A stretch of DNA of 6,912 nt from an uncultured Bacteroidales bacterium (GTDB lineage: Bacteria; Bacteroidota; Bacteroidia; Bacteroidales; UBA932): NCBI GenBank assembly GCA_946530505.1, contig CAMNAD010000082.1, positions 1 through 6,912 of the forward strand. Reading direction: 5' to 3'. A program made the translations under genes and the position numbers. The notes under the pieces were generated by a model. It did not search any database. It had not been told where the DNA came from and saw nothing but the letters and a program-made list of their open reading frames with translations. Shown in pieces: positions 1-6,061 of the stretch. Every line of letters starts with the position of its first letter. Positions within the stretch are counted from its first letter, which is position 1.

Positions 1-47
1 AGCGCTGCAAGCACCAGCAGCGCCGCTGCCAGTATCACTCTCTTCAT
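1..47 (-). CDS. Exported protein, N-terminal fragment (signal peptide only)
   Basis: Only the first 15 codons lie in the window, and the gene continues beyond base 1. They read MKRVILAAALLVLAA: a Met-Lys-Arg n-region followed by an unbroken Ala/Leu/Val stretch, which is a typical Sec signal peptide. The ATG begins at 47, and its A is the last base of the upstream gene's stop codon (TGATG). Translation is therefore probably coupled to that gene, making this the fourth gene of the minus-strand operon. The mature protein is not visible and no function can be assigned. Given three helix-type carbohydrate-active genes upstream, another secreted glycan-processing protein is a reasonable guess but only inference. 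Confidence 0.75.
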   Translation of the reverse strand, partial: MKRVILAAALLVLAA

Positions 48-631
48 CAGTCTCTTGTATCGGTGAAGCAACCCTCCACGGTCACATCGCTGTTGACTGC
101 TTCATAGAACTTCCCGGGAGTCGCAGGATTGCGATACAGGAACTTCTGCAGTTTGATGTTCTTGCAGTTCTCAAAATAGAGAAGGGTGGGAACGGGAGTC
201 GAGGCGCTGATATACCCTTTTGCCTTCTGGTCGTTGTAGCTCTTGAGGACGAGGTCCGCGCGACCGTCGATGACGCCGTTGCCACGTGTTGCATAAATCT
301 TTACGTTCTCGACACCGATGGCATTGAAGATCGCCTTCTGCCCTTTGTAACCGTAGATGTTGTCGGTACCGATGATATCGGAAGCAGCATCAAGCCTGAT
401 ATTGACTCCGCTCTTGAGGTACACGGCGCCTGTGAGATAGCGTCCTACGGAGAACGTCAGGGTGCCTCCTCCCTTTTCGGCAATAAAATCAATTGCTTTC
501 TGGATACTGGTCGTATTGTCGATTTCTCCGTTGCTCTTGATGCCGAAGTATGATGCCAGATATTCCTTTCCCTGTGCAAAGCTGCCGATACACAAAAGAG
601 CAGCCGCTGCTATAGCAATTATCTTTTTCAT
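47..631 (-). CDS. Short secreted pectate-lyase-like beta-helix protein lacking the catalytic half
   Basis: This 194-aa protein has a Sec signal peptide (residues 1-19, likely cleavage after SFA before QGKEY). It then shows the N-terminal signature of right-handed beta-helix (pectate-lyase superfamily/GH28) proteins: FG.K..G at 29-35, NT.S.Q.AID at 39-48, GGG at 54-56 and YLKSGV at 71-76. Its first roughly 70 mature residues align without gaps to the two upstream 497-aa proteins at about 40% identity by hand. A GNGVIDGR turn (117-124) and an FENCKNI rung (153-159) follow. The protein then ends at about the point where the paralogues carry the Asn-Asn-Asp-Gly catalytic strand, so it has no catalytic aspartates. 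Its ATG overlaps the preceding stop (TAATG) and its stop overlaps the next ATG (TGATG), so the end is clean. It could be a glycan-binding or scaffold-like remnant, or a decayed enzyme. No catalytic function is supported. Confidence 0.85.
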   Translation of the reverse strand: MKKIIAIAAAALLCIGSFAQGKEYLASYFGIKSNGEIDNTTSIQKAIDFIAEKGGGTLTFSVGRYLTGAVYLKSGVNIRLDAASDIIGTDNIYGYKGQKAIFNAIGVENVKIYATRGNGVIDGRADLVLKSYNDQKAKGYISASTPVPTLLYFENCKNIKLQKFLYRNPATPGKFYEAVNSDVTVEGCFTDTRD

Positions 632-2124
632 TATTTCTTGTTTTTGAATTTCTTGACATTGTTGGTTATGATCTGCTTCTTTCCCTTGGGAGTATTCTCC
701 TGGAAAATCTGCACGCCCTTGAAGTTGAGGCCGTTAACGTCATCGGCAACGATGGCCGGACGGTAATCCTCGCCCTTCACCGTAATCTTGACGTTCTTGA
801 AGTTCACTCCTTCGGCGTGGCGGATGTAGAATCCCCATGCAGGGAGTTCCTTCCAGTTGGAGAACTCGGGATAACTCTTTTCAAGTTCGGGAATGGCTTC
901 GAGTTCGGCCTTGGACGAACCGCGGAATGCGTAGTTGGCGTCGGCCTTGCCGGGATAAACTATCTCGACGTTCTCGAGAGTAATGTTCTGGATGGGCATT
1001 CCGGGTATGCCCTGAATGCCGCTGGGACATACGTTGCGGGGGAGATCCTCCACGGGGCCTTCATACATGTAACCGGCATCGGGCTTGTCGAAAGGAACTT
1101 CGGCATAAACGTTCTTGATGACGATGTCTTTCATGTAGGGATTCTCGCCGGGACGGCGGGAACCGGTGCGGATGAAAATGGGGTTGCCGGTATGTATGCT
1201 CTTGAGTCCGTCGATTTCCACGTCCTCAATGGATGCTCCGTCCACGGTAGCGATCGTGATGGCGGAACGATATGTGTCGTAGATGTAGATGTTCTTGAAA
1301 CGGAAATGCTTGAACTTGCCGAGGGTGTAGGTTCCGAACTTGATTCCGTTGGCACTCGACCGTCCGCGGCAGTTCTCTACGAGTATGTTTTCGGAAACAC
1401 CGTCCTTGCTATGGCTCTTGAAGCAATAAACATCGTCAGCAGCGTCGAAGTCGCAGTTGCGGATGACAACGTCGGAGCAGTCTACGATGTCGATGCCGTC
1501 ATTGTTCCAGTAGGATTTTGCATCCACTTTCACTCCGTCCACGAGGATGTTCCGGCATTTGTCGTACTGCTGGTTCCAGCTGGCGGGATCGCGCAGGGTG
1601 ATGTCCTTTACGGTGATGCCTTCACATTTGAAGAAATGAAGGTTCTCGGGGCGTTTGCCTTCCTGAAGGCGGTCGAGCTTGAGGGGGTCGTCGATCAGGC
1701 CCAGATGGCAGTAATCCACACCTTTGGTGGCTACCAGGAAGCCGCGGCAGTTGATTTCACCCTTGCCGGAGATTCCGATGTTCTTCTGCTTGATGGAGAA
1801 GACGAAAGCGGTCCACTGCGCATCAGGATCACGTACATAGTCCCATGGGTTGAGGGAACCCAGAAGGCGGGATCCTTCTTCGATGTGCAGGGTGACGTCC
1901 GATTTTAGATAGATTGTGCCGGACACGAAATCACCGCCATTCAGTACGAGCCTTCCGCCTCCGTTGTCCGAGATGTAGTCGATGGCCGCCTGCAGCGATG
2001 CGGTGTTGAGAGTCTTTCCGTCTGCCTTGGCTCCGAAATCGGTTGCCAGATAGTCCTTGGCGCCTGCGCTGACCGAAAATAGGGCGAGAGCCAGAACTGA
2101 AGCAATTTTGAGCAATTTCTTCAT
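631..2124 (-). CDS. Secreted GH28-like parallel beta-helix enzyme (second tandem copy)
   Basis: This 497-aa protein has a Sec signal peptide (MKKLLKI..., likely cleavage after SAGA at residue 22, before KDYLATDFG). The mature part is a right-handed parallel beta-helix with the pectate-lyase-type N-terminus (NT.SLQAAID, GGGRL, YLKSDV) and GH28-like catalytic rungs: NNDGID at 207-212 in place of NTDG, and Asp230-Asp231 within DAADDVYCFKS. Where classical polygalacturonases have GHG and RIK, this protein has SSANGIKFGT (256-265), a pattern I recall from GH28-annotated proteins of Bacteroidetes and Planctomycetes. Expected activity is hydrolysis of a uronic-acid-containing glycan in the periplasm or at the cell surface, but the substrate is unproven. 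The ATG at 2124 is chosen because it starts the signal peptide. The open frame extends to 2337, but that Arg-rich stretch is antisense-like overlap with the upstream gene. It starts 5 bp after the upstream stop. The turn at 122-128 reads GEINCRG instead of the paralogue's GEIDGRG. Confidence 0.9.
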   Translation of the reverse strand: MKKLLKIASVLALALFSVSAGAKDYLATDFGAKADGKTLNTASLQAAIDYISDNGGGRLVLNGGDFVSGTIYLKSDVTLHIEEGSRLLGSLNPWDYVRDPDAQWTAFVFSIKQKNIGISGKGEINCRGFLVATKGVDYCHLGLIDDPLKLDRLQEGKRPENLHFFKCEGITVKDITLRDPASWNQQYDKCRNILVDGVKVDAKSYWNNDGIDIVDCSDVVIRNCDFDAADDVYCFKSHSKDGVSENILVENCRGRSSANGIKFGTYTLGKFKHFRFKNIYIYDTYRSAITIATVDGASIEDVEIDGLKSIHTGNPIFIRTGSRRPGENPYMKDIVIKNVYAEVPFDKPDAGYMYEGPVEDLPRNVCPSGIQGIPGMPIQNITLENVEIVYPGKADANYAFRGSSKAELEAIPELEKSYPEFSNWKELPAWGFYIRHAEGVNFKNVKITVKGEDYRPAIVADDVNGLNFKGVQIFQENTPKGKKQIITNNVKKFKNKK

Positions 2125-2129
2125 TTTGA

Positions 2130-3623
2130 TTATTTGGATAAATTGAATATTCTTACCTTGTTGAACACCGTCTGTTTCTTCCCCTTCGGAGCGCTTTTCT
2201 GGATTATTGTGAGGCCCTTGAGGTCGAGGCCGTTGACGTCGTCTGCGACTACGGCGGGGCGGTAATCCTCGTCTTCTACGACGATTTTGACGTTCTTGAA
2301 CGTGATGTCGTCGGCGTGTCGGATATAGAATCCCCATGCGGGGAGTTCCTTCCAGTTGGAGTATTCGGGATAACTCTTTTCAAGTTCGGGGATGGCCTCG
2401 AGTTCCGCTTTTGAAGTGCCGCGGAAGGCATACGATGCATCGGCCTTTCCGGGATAATGTATTTCGACATTCTCCAGCAGCACGTTCTGTATGCGAAGTC
2501 CGGGAATGCCCTGTATCCCGCTCGGGCATACATTGCGCGGAAGATCCTCTACCGGCCCTTCGTACATATAGCCGGCATCCGGTTTTTCGAAAGGCACTTC
2601 TGCATACATGTTGCGGATTACGATGTTCCGCAGGCATGGTGCCGTGCCGCCATTGCGGGAACCGGTGCGAAGGAAAATCGGGTTGCCCGTATTGATGCTG
2701 CGAAGTCCGTCGACCTCTATGTTTTCTATGGTGGCCCCGTCTACGCTCGCGATGGTGATCGCAGAGCGGAAGGTGTCGTAAATTTCTATGTTCTTGAATA
2801 CGAAATTACGGAATGTGCCCCTTGTGACGGTTCCGAACTTGATGCCGTTCGCACTCGACCGTCCGCGGCAGTTCTCTACCAGCACATTCTCGCTCACCCC
2901 GTACGGGACGTGGCTCTTGAAACAGAACACGTCGTCGGAAGCGTCGAAGTCGCAGTCGCGTATGATTACGTCGGAGCAGTCAACCACGTCGAGGCCGTCG
3001 TTGTTCCAGTAGCATTTGGCATCTACTTTCACCCTTTCTATCAGGAGATTGTGGCACTGATCATACTGCTGGTTCCAGCACGCGGGGTGGTTGATGGCGA
3101 CATCCGTGATGCTGACGTTTTCGCAGCGGTAGAAATGGATGTTTTCCGGGCGTTTGGGAGCATCCAGCCTGTCCAGCCCAAGGGCGTCCTCGATCAGCCC
3201 CAGATGTACGGACTGCACGTAATTGTTAGCGACTTCAAAGCCCCGCCCGTCGATTTCTCCGTTGCCGCTGATGGAGATGTCCTTCTGGCCGACAGCGAGC
3301 AGCAGCGCAGTCCATCCTGCAACGGGATCCTTGATGTAGTCCCAAGGGTTGAGGGACCCGAGAAGGCGCGATCCTGCGCTGATATGAAGGTCTACGCCAC
3401 TTTTAAGATAGAGGGACCCCGAGACGAAGTCGCCTCCGGAGAGAATGAGCCTTCCTCCGCCATTTTCGCTAATATGATCAATTGCGGCCTGCAGAGCGCA
3501 GGTGTTCAGGGTGTGTCCGTCTGCCTTTGCCCCGAAGTCGGTGGCGTGCCAGTCTTTGGCGTTCAGAGCCACGGACGCACATCCGGCCAGCAAGAGCAGA
3601 AAAATCCTGGTTAGTGTTTTCAT
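2130..3623 (-). CDS. GH28-like parallel beta-helix enzyme (first tandem copy), possible lipoprotein
   Basis: This is the first gene of the minus-strand operon and also encodes 497 aa. It aligns to the next gene over its whole length without gaps, with about 349 of 497 residues identical by hand count. The export signal is ambiguous. LAGC at residues 12-15 is a good lipobox, giving a lipoprotein anchored at Cys15, while ALNA at 19-22 before KDWHATDFG matches the signal peptidase I site of the paralogue. Catalytic-type features are NNDGLD (207-212), Asp230-Asp231 in DASDDVFCFKS, and SSANGIKFGT (256-265) replacing the classical GHG and RIK motifs of polygalacturonases. GNGEIDGRGF lies at 120-129. 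A segment rich in Pro, Gly and acidic residues (341-430), nearly invariant between the copies, probably shapes the substrate cleft (inference). The family assignment suggests action on pectic polymers. A lyase or a non-GH28 specificity cannot be excluded. A consensus promoter lies immediately upstream. Confidence 0.9.
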   Translation of the reverse strand: MKTLTRIFLLLLAGCASVALNAKDWHATDFGAKADGHTLNTCALQAAIDHISENGGGRLILSGGDFVSGSLYLKSGVDLHISAGSRLLGSLNPWDYIKDPVAGWTALLLAVGQKDISISGNGEIDGRGFEVANNYVQSVHLGLIEDALGLDRLDAPKRPENIHFYRCENVSITDVAINHPACWNQQYDQCHNLLIERVKVDAKCYWNNDGLDVVDCSDVIIRDCDFDASDDVFCFKSHVPYGVSENVLVENCRGRSSANGIKFGTVTRGTFRNFVFKNIEIYDTFRSAITIASVDGATIENIEVDGLRSINTGNPIFLRTGSRNGGTAPCLRNIVIRNMYAEVPFEKPDAGYMYEGPVEDLPRNVCPSGIQGIPGLRIQNVLLENVEIHYPGKADASYAFRGTSKAELEAIPELEKSYPEYSNWKELPAWGFYIRHADDITFKNVKIVVEDEDYRPAVVADDVNGLDLKGLTIIQKSAPKGKKQTVFNKVRIFNLSK

Positions 3624-3629
3624 GTCCTA

Positions 3630-3661
3630 CAAATTTAATGGCAAGCCACGAAAAATGCAAA
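3630..3661 (-). promoter_or_regulatory. Bacteroidetes-type promoter of the GH28-like operon
   Basis: Read on the minus strand, TTTG (3661-3658) is followed by exactly 20 bases and then TAAATTTG (3637-3630). This matches the -33 TTTG and -7 TAnnTTTG elements of the Bacteroidetes primary sigma factor, at their usual spacing of about 19-21 bp. The -7 box ends only 6 bases before the ATG at 3623, so transcription should begin about 1-4 bases upstream of the start codon and give a nearly leaderless mRNA. No other in-frame ATG is available in the signal peptide to lengthen the leader. Confidence 0.75.
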
Positions 3662-3666
3662 ATAAT

Positions 3667-3680
3667 TCGTAGATTTACGA
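3667..3680. promoter_or_regulatory. Candidate operator: inverted repeat TCGTA-N4-TACGA
   Basis: A perfect 5-bp inverted repeat with a 4-base spacer lies in the 70-bp divergent intergenic region, just upstream of the minus-strand -33 box and 13 bases before the plus-strand ATG. A looser imperfect dyad (CGAA...TTCG, 3649-3669) adjoins it and covers the -33 box. A regulator bound here could affect both gene blocks. In such AT-rich DNA a 5-bp-arm dyad can also arise by chance, so this is only a candidate, and no regulator gene is in the window to support it. Confidence 0.3.
3670..3677 (+). promoter_or_regulatory. Weak candidate -7 element for the plus-strand genes
   Basis: TAGATTTA matches five of the six fixed bases of TAnnTTTG and ends 16 bases before the ATG at 3694. 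No TTTG is found about 20 bases upstream (that position reads CCAC). The plus-strand promoter is therefore weak, regulator-dependent or not recognised here. It overlaps the TCGTA/TACGA inverted repeat, which would fit control by a bound factor. Confidence 0.3.
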
Positions 3681-3693
3681 GAAAATTGCCACA

Positions 3694-4605
3694 ATGCATT
3701 TTTTCAGATACTGCGTATCCATATTGTTCCTGTTCGCCTGTTCGTGCTCGACCAGGCAGTTGCCTTCGACCGACTGGGAGAAGGTGATCGCGACCTACGA
3801 AAATGACGAGTTCGAGGTTAACTATCTGGAACTTGCAAAACTCAATCTCGCCCTTGCTCAGACAGGACGCCTGGCGGAGGACCTTTTCAAGTACACCCAG
3901 GCGACTTCCCTCGGACTTATTCCGGAATGGAACAGGACCGAAGAGGTCGGAAGGATTTCGAGCGACATTTTTTTTGCGATGGGAAATATCGCATTTTCGC
4001 AGCGTATGGCCTTCGAAGCCAATGTCGTGGCGGAGGAGGAATACGTTCCCGAGATGCTCATCCGCCTTGTGCAGACGAACTTGATCTACGGCGCCTGGAA
4101 AGTCGCGGAAAAATACATTGACATCCTTGAGGGAGACGGCTATGACTGCTCGCTGTACAGGAACATGCTCGGAAACGATGCCGCAGTGGAGGCCGATCCC
4201 GTGCTTGGCCCCAAACGCCGGTGCGTGCTCGAAGAAGACAGGATCGCCCTTTCGGAAGGCATAGAAGAGGACCTTAAATACATTCTGCGGCAGAATCCCT
4301 TCCACACGGTCACTGCCGAGTATCTTGGAGTGATGTATCTTCTCGACTGCAACATGGAAGCCTTCAAGGCTTTCCTCGACGAATTCTATGGTACCGTCTC
4401 CCTTCCTGCCCTGCCGAGGTCTTTTGCGGAAGCCGCCTGCATGTTGTCGGAACTTGAGCGGAATTACTGGAAAAAGATGGGTGTCAGCAAGAAGACATAT
4501 GAACGGTATCGTGATTTCAAGTCGCGTCTCGAAACAGGTCTGTCCGAAGACAAGTACAAGGACACCTTCTGGTATTATATCATGAGAGTCAACACAAGCC
4601 TATGA
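3694..4605 (+). CDS. DUF6057-like helical lipoprotein (C-terminal part only)
   Basis: This 303-aa protein begins with a short lipoprotein signal (MHFFRYCVSILFLFAC, lipobox LFAC at 13-16, followed by SCST), so the mature protein should be membrane-anchored. The rest is predominantly alpha-helical and has the feel of TPR-like repeats: LELAKLNLALAQTGRLAEDLF (46-66), the motif DIFFAMGNIAFSQRMAFEAN (91-110), LVQTNLIYGAWKVAEKYIDIL (125-145), and the late YLGVMYLL and YGTVSLPALP stretches. From memory this matches the C-terminal soluble half of Bacteroidales DUF6057 proteins, which normally carry an N-terminal multi-span membrane region of several hundred residues. Here that region is absent and replaced by a lipid anchor. 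Biochemical function is unknown. The gene overlaps the next one by four bases (ATGA), indicating co-translation and probably a shared function. The start is fixed by the lipoprotein signal. The upstream leader is A-rich with no Shine-Dalgarno. Confidence 0.75.
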   Translation: MHFFRYCVSILFLFACSCSTRQLPSTDWEKVIATYENDEFEVNYLELAKLNLALAQTGRLAEDLFKYTQATSLGLIPEWNRTEEVGRISSDIFFAMGNIAFSQRMAFEANVVAEEEYVPEMLIRLVQTNLIYGAWKVAEKYIDILEGDGYDCSLYRNMLGNDAAVEADPVLGPKRRCVLEEDRIALSEGIEEDLKYILRQNPFHTVTAEYLGVMYLLDCNMEAFKAFLDEFYGTVSLPALPRSFAEAACMLSELERNYWKKMGVSKKTYERYRDFKSRLETGLSEDKYKDTFWYYIMRVNTSL

Positions 4606-6059
4606 AACGTCCGTTGATTATCCTGGCAGCCGTCCTGCCCGTTTTCCTGTGGTCCTGCGGTGGTGGAATAGAGCTTTCCGGCGAAATCGACTCCAGGCCC
4701 GCCGTTTTTCCCGATTATTCCGATGTGACCGTCCCTTGCAATATAGCACCTCTTAATTTCCGCTGTGACGCTCCTTCGGGAAAAACCGCCCTGATCCTGT
4801 CTTCGGGCGAGGTGACCGTCTGTATAAAAGGCCCCGAATTCGATATCCCCATCAGGAAATGGCGCACCCTTACCGCTACCGGTGAGGACATACGGGCACA
4901 GGTGTGCGTCCGGGAAGAAGACGGATGGAAGGGGCTCAAGCCCTTCGTCATACACGTCAGCGCCGACAAGATCGATCCATTCGTGGCCTACCGCCTGATA
5001 CCTCCCGGGTACGAGACATGGTACAGGATGGGGCTCTACCAGCGCAATCTGGAGACTTTCGAACAGACCCCGATCATAACGAACGACAAGACGGGCGACA
5101 ACTGCATGAACTGCCATTCTTTCTGCAACCGCGATCCGGACAGGATGATGTTCCACATGCGCGCGGTGAACGGCGGGACATACACATGGATGGACGGGAA
5201 GATAGAGAAGCTGAACACGAAAACTCCTAAGACGATTTCCGCTCTGGTATATCCGAGATGGCATCCCGGAGGGCGTTTCATCGCCTTCTCCGTCAATGAC
5301 ATCGCACAGTTTTTCCACACTACGAACAGGAACAGGATAGAGGTTTATGATTCCGTTTCGGATGTGGTGATGTATGATACCCGCAATCACGAGGTGTTCA
5401 CTACCGGTCTTATCACGGATTCCACCCGTTTCGAGACTTTCCCCGCCTTTTCGGCTGACGGACGGAAGCTTTTCTTCTGCTCGTCTCCTGCGCAGAAAGT
5501 GCCGGGAGGCTACAAGGATATCCGCTACAGCATCTGCTCCATCGATTTCGATGCCGAAAGCAAGTCTTTCGGCACAAAGGTGGACACTGTCTACAGCGCA
5601 TGGAAAAGCGGCAGGGGAGCCACTCTCCCGCGCGTTTCACCTGATGGCAGGTTCCTGCTCTTCACCGAAACGGATTACGGCTGCTTCGGAATTTGGCATC
5701 ATGATGCGGATCTTCACGTGATTGATCTTAGTACCGGAGCCGACATCTCCCTGGATGGCGCAAACAGCGACGATACGGAAAGCTATCACTGCTGGAGCGG
5801 CAACGGCCGCTGGATCATCTATGCCAGCCGCAGACTGGACGGCCTTTATTCAAGACTGTATATTTCGCATGTCGACGAGGATGGCAATGCCTCCAAGGCG
5901 TTCCTGCTTCCTCAGAAAGATTCTCACCATTATACCCTTCAGCTGGAATCGTACAATGTGCCTGAATTCATTTTGGGAAAGGTGGGCTTCAACATGGACG
6001 AGATGGCGAAGATCGCCAAGACGGATCCGGGAATAAATGTAAATTTCGTAGAATTATAA
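4602..6059 (+). CDS. TolB/PD40-like beta-propeller lipoprotein with a CxxCH heme-c motif
   Basis: This 485-aa protein has a lipoprotein signal (residues 1-19, lipobox LWSC with Cys19, then Gly-Gly-Gly). An N-terminal beta-rich region (about 30-160, FPDYSDVTVPCNIAPLNF onward) precedes CMNCH at 168-172, a single heme c attachment motif. Met182, Met183 and Met186 lie shortly after it as possible distal ligands. Four propeller-type PD40/WD40-like repeats follow: RWHPGGRFIAFS (219-230), AFSADGRKLFF (282-292), RVSPDGRFLLF (344-354) and CWSGNGRWIIY (397-407). The same arrangement is familiar to me from Bacteroidales proteins annotated as TolB-like or PD40 proteins of unknown function. If heme is attached, it would be loaded outside the cytoplasm and could serve electron transfer or sensing, but neither is shown. 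The start overlaps the stop of the DUF6057-like gene, and the stop lies two bases before the GH31 ATG. The two lipoproteins likely work together. Confidence 0.85.
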   Translation: MKRPLIILAAVLPVFLWSCGGGIELSGEIDSRPAVFPDYSDVTVPCNIAPLNFRCDAPSGKTALILSSGEVTVCIKGPEFDIPIRKWRTLTATGEDIRAQVCVREEDGWKGLKPFVIHVSADKIDPFVAYRLIPPGYETWYRMGLYQRNLETFEQTPIITNDKTGDNCMNCHSFCNRDPDRMMFHMRAVNGGTYTWMDGKIEKLNTKTPKTISALVYPRWHPGGRFIAFSVNDIAQFFHTTNRNRIEVYDSVSDVVMYDTRNHEVFTTGLITDSTRFETFPAFSADGRKLFFCSSPAQKVPGGYKDIRYSICSIDFDAESKSFGTKVDTVYSAWKSGRGATLPRVSPDGRFLLFTETDYGCFGIWHHDADLHVIDLSTGADISLDGANSDDTESYHCWSGNGRWIIYASRRLDGLYSRLYISHVDEDGNASKAFLLPQKDSHHYTLQLESYNVPEFILGKVGFNMDEMAKIAKTDPGINVNFVEL

Positions 6060-6061
6060 AT

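Larger units (their letters stand above)
631..3623 (-). repeat. Tandem gene duplication, two 1494-nt units
   Basis: The two 497-codon genes form direct repeat units offset by 1499 bases, the extra 5 bases being the intergenic spacer. Protein identity is about 70% with no indels. Nucleotide identity is patchy. The longest exact run I noticed is 29 nt at 1352-1380 and 2851-2879, coding for the NCRGRSSAN motif. Another exact run of about 25 nt lies near 868-893 and 2367-2392. The drift at synonymous sites indicates an old duplication or independent retention rather than a recent copy or an assembly artefact. Confidence 0.85.

Noticed and set aside
817..1908. Long plus-strand open frame (363 codons) opposite the second GH28-like gene
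   Set aside because: It lies wholly antisense to a well-supported gene, has a similar antisense counterpart over the paralogue, and shows no signal or motif. It is a by-product of codon usage.
2125..2337. N-terminal extension of the second GH28-like gene by 71 codons
   Set aside because: The extension is Arg/Pro-rich low-complexity translation, overlaps the end of the upstream paralogue, and would bury the signal peptide in mid-protein. The ATG at 2124 gives exactly the length of the paralogue.
1352..2879. Exact 29-nt repeat at 1352-1380 and 2851-2879 as a mobile-element or recombination site
   Set aside because: It is the coding sequence for the same conserved motif in the two paralogues. 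There are no flanking inverted repeats, target duplications or transposase.
2457..3614. Long plus-strand open frame (385 codons) opposite the first GH28-like gene
   Set aside because: It is antisense to a conserved gene. Similar shadows over both paralogues come from their shared codon pattern, not from a coding function.
3478..4305. Minus-strand open frame of 275 codons opposite the DUF6057-like gene, crossing the promoter region
   Set aside because: It runs through the divergent intergenic region and into the start of the first GH28-like gene in another frame, without an export signal or recognisable domain.
4575..5390. Minus-strand open frame of 271 codons opposite the propeller gene
   Set aside because: The opposite strand encodes a clear lipoprotein with CxxCH and PD40 motifs. 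The antisense frame shows no motifs.
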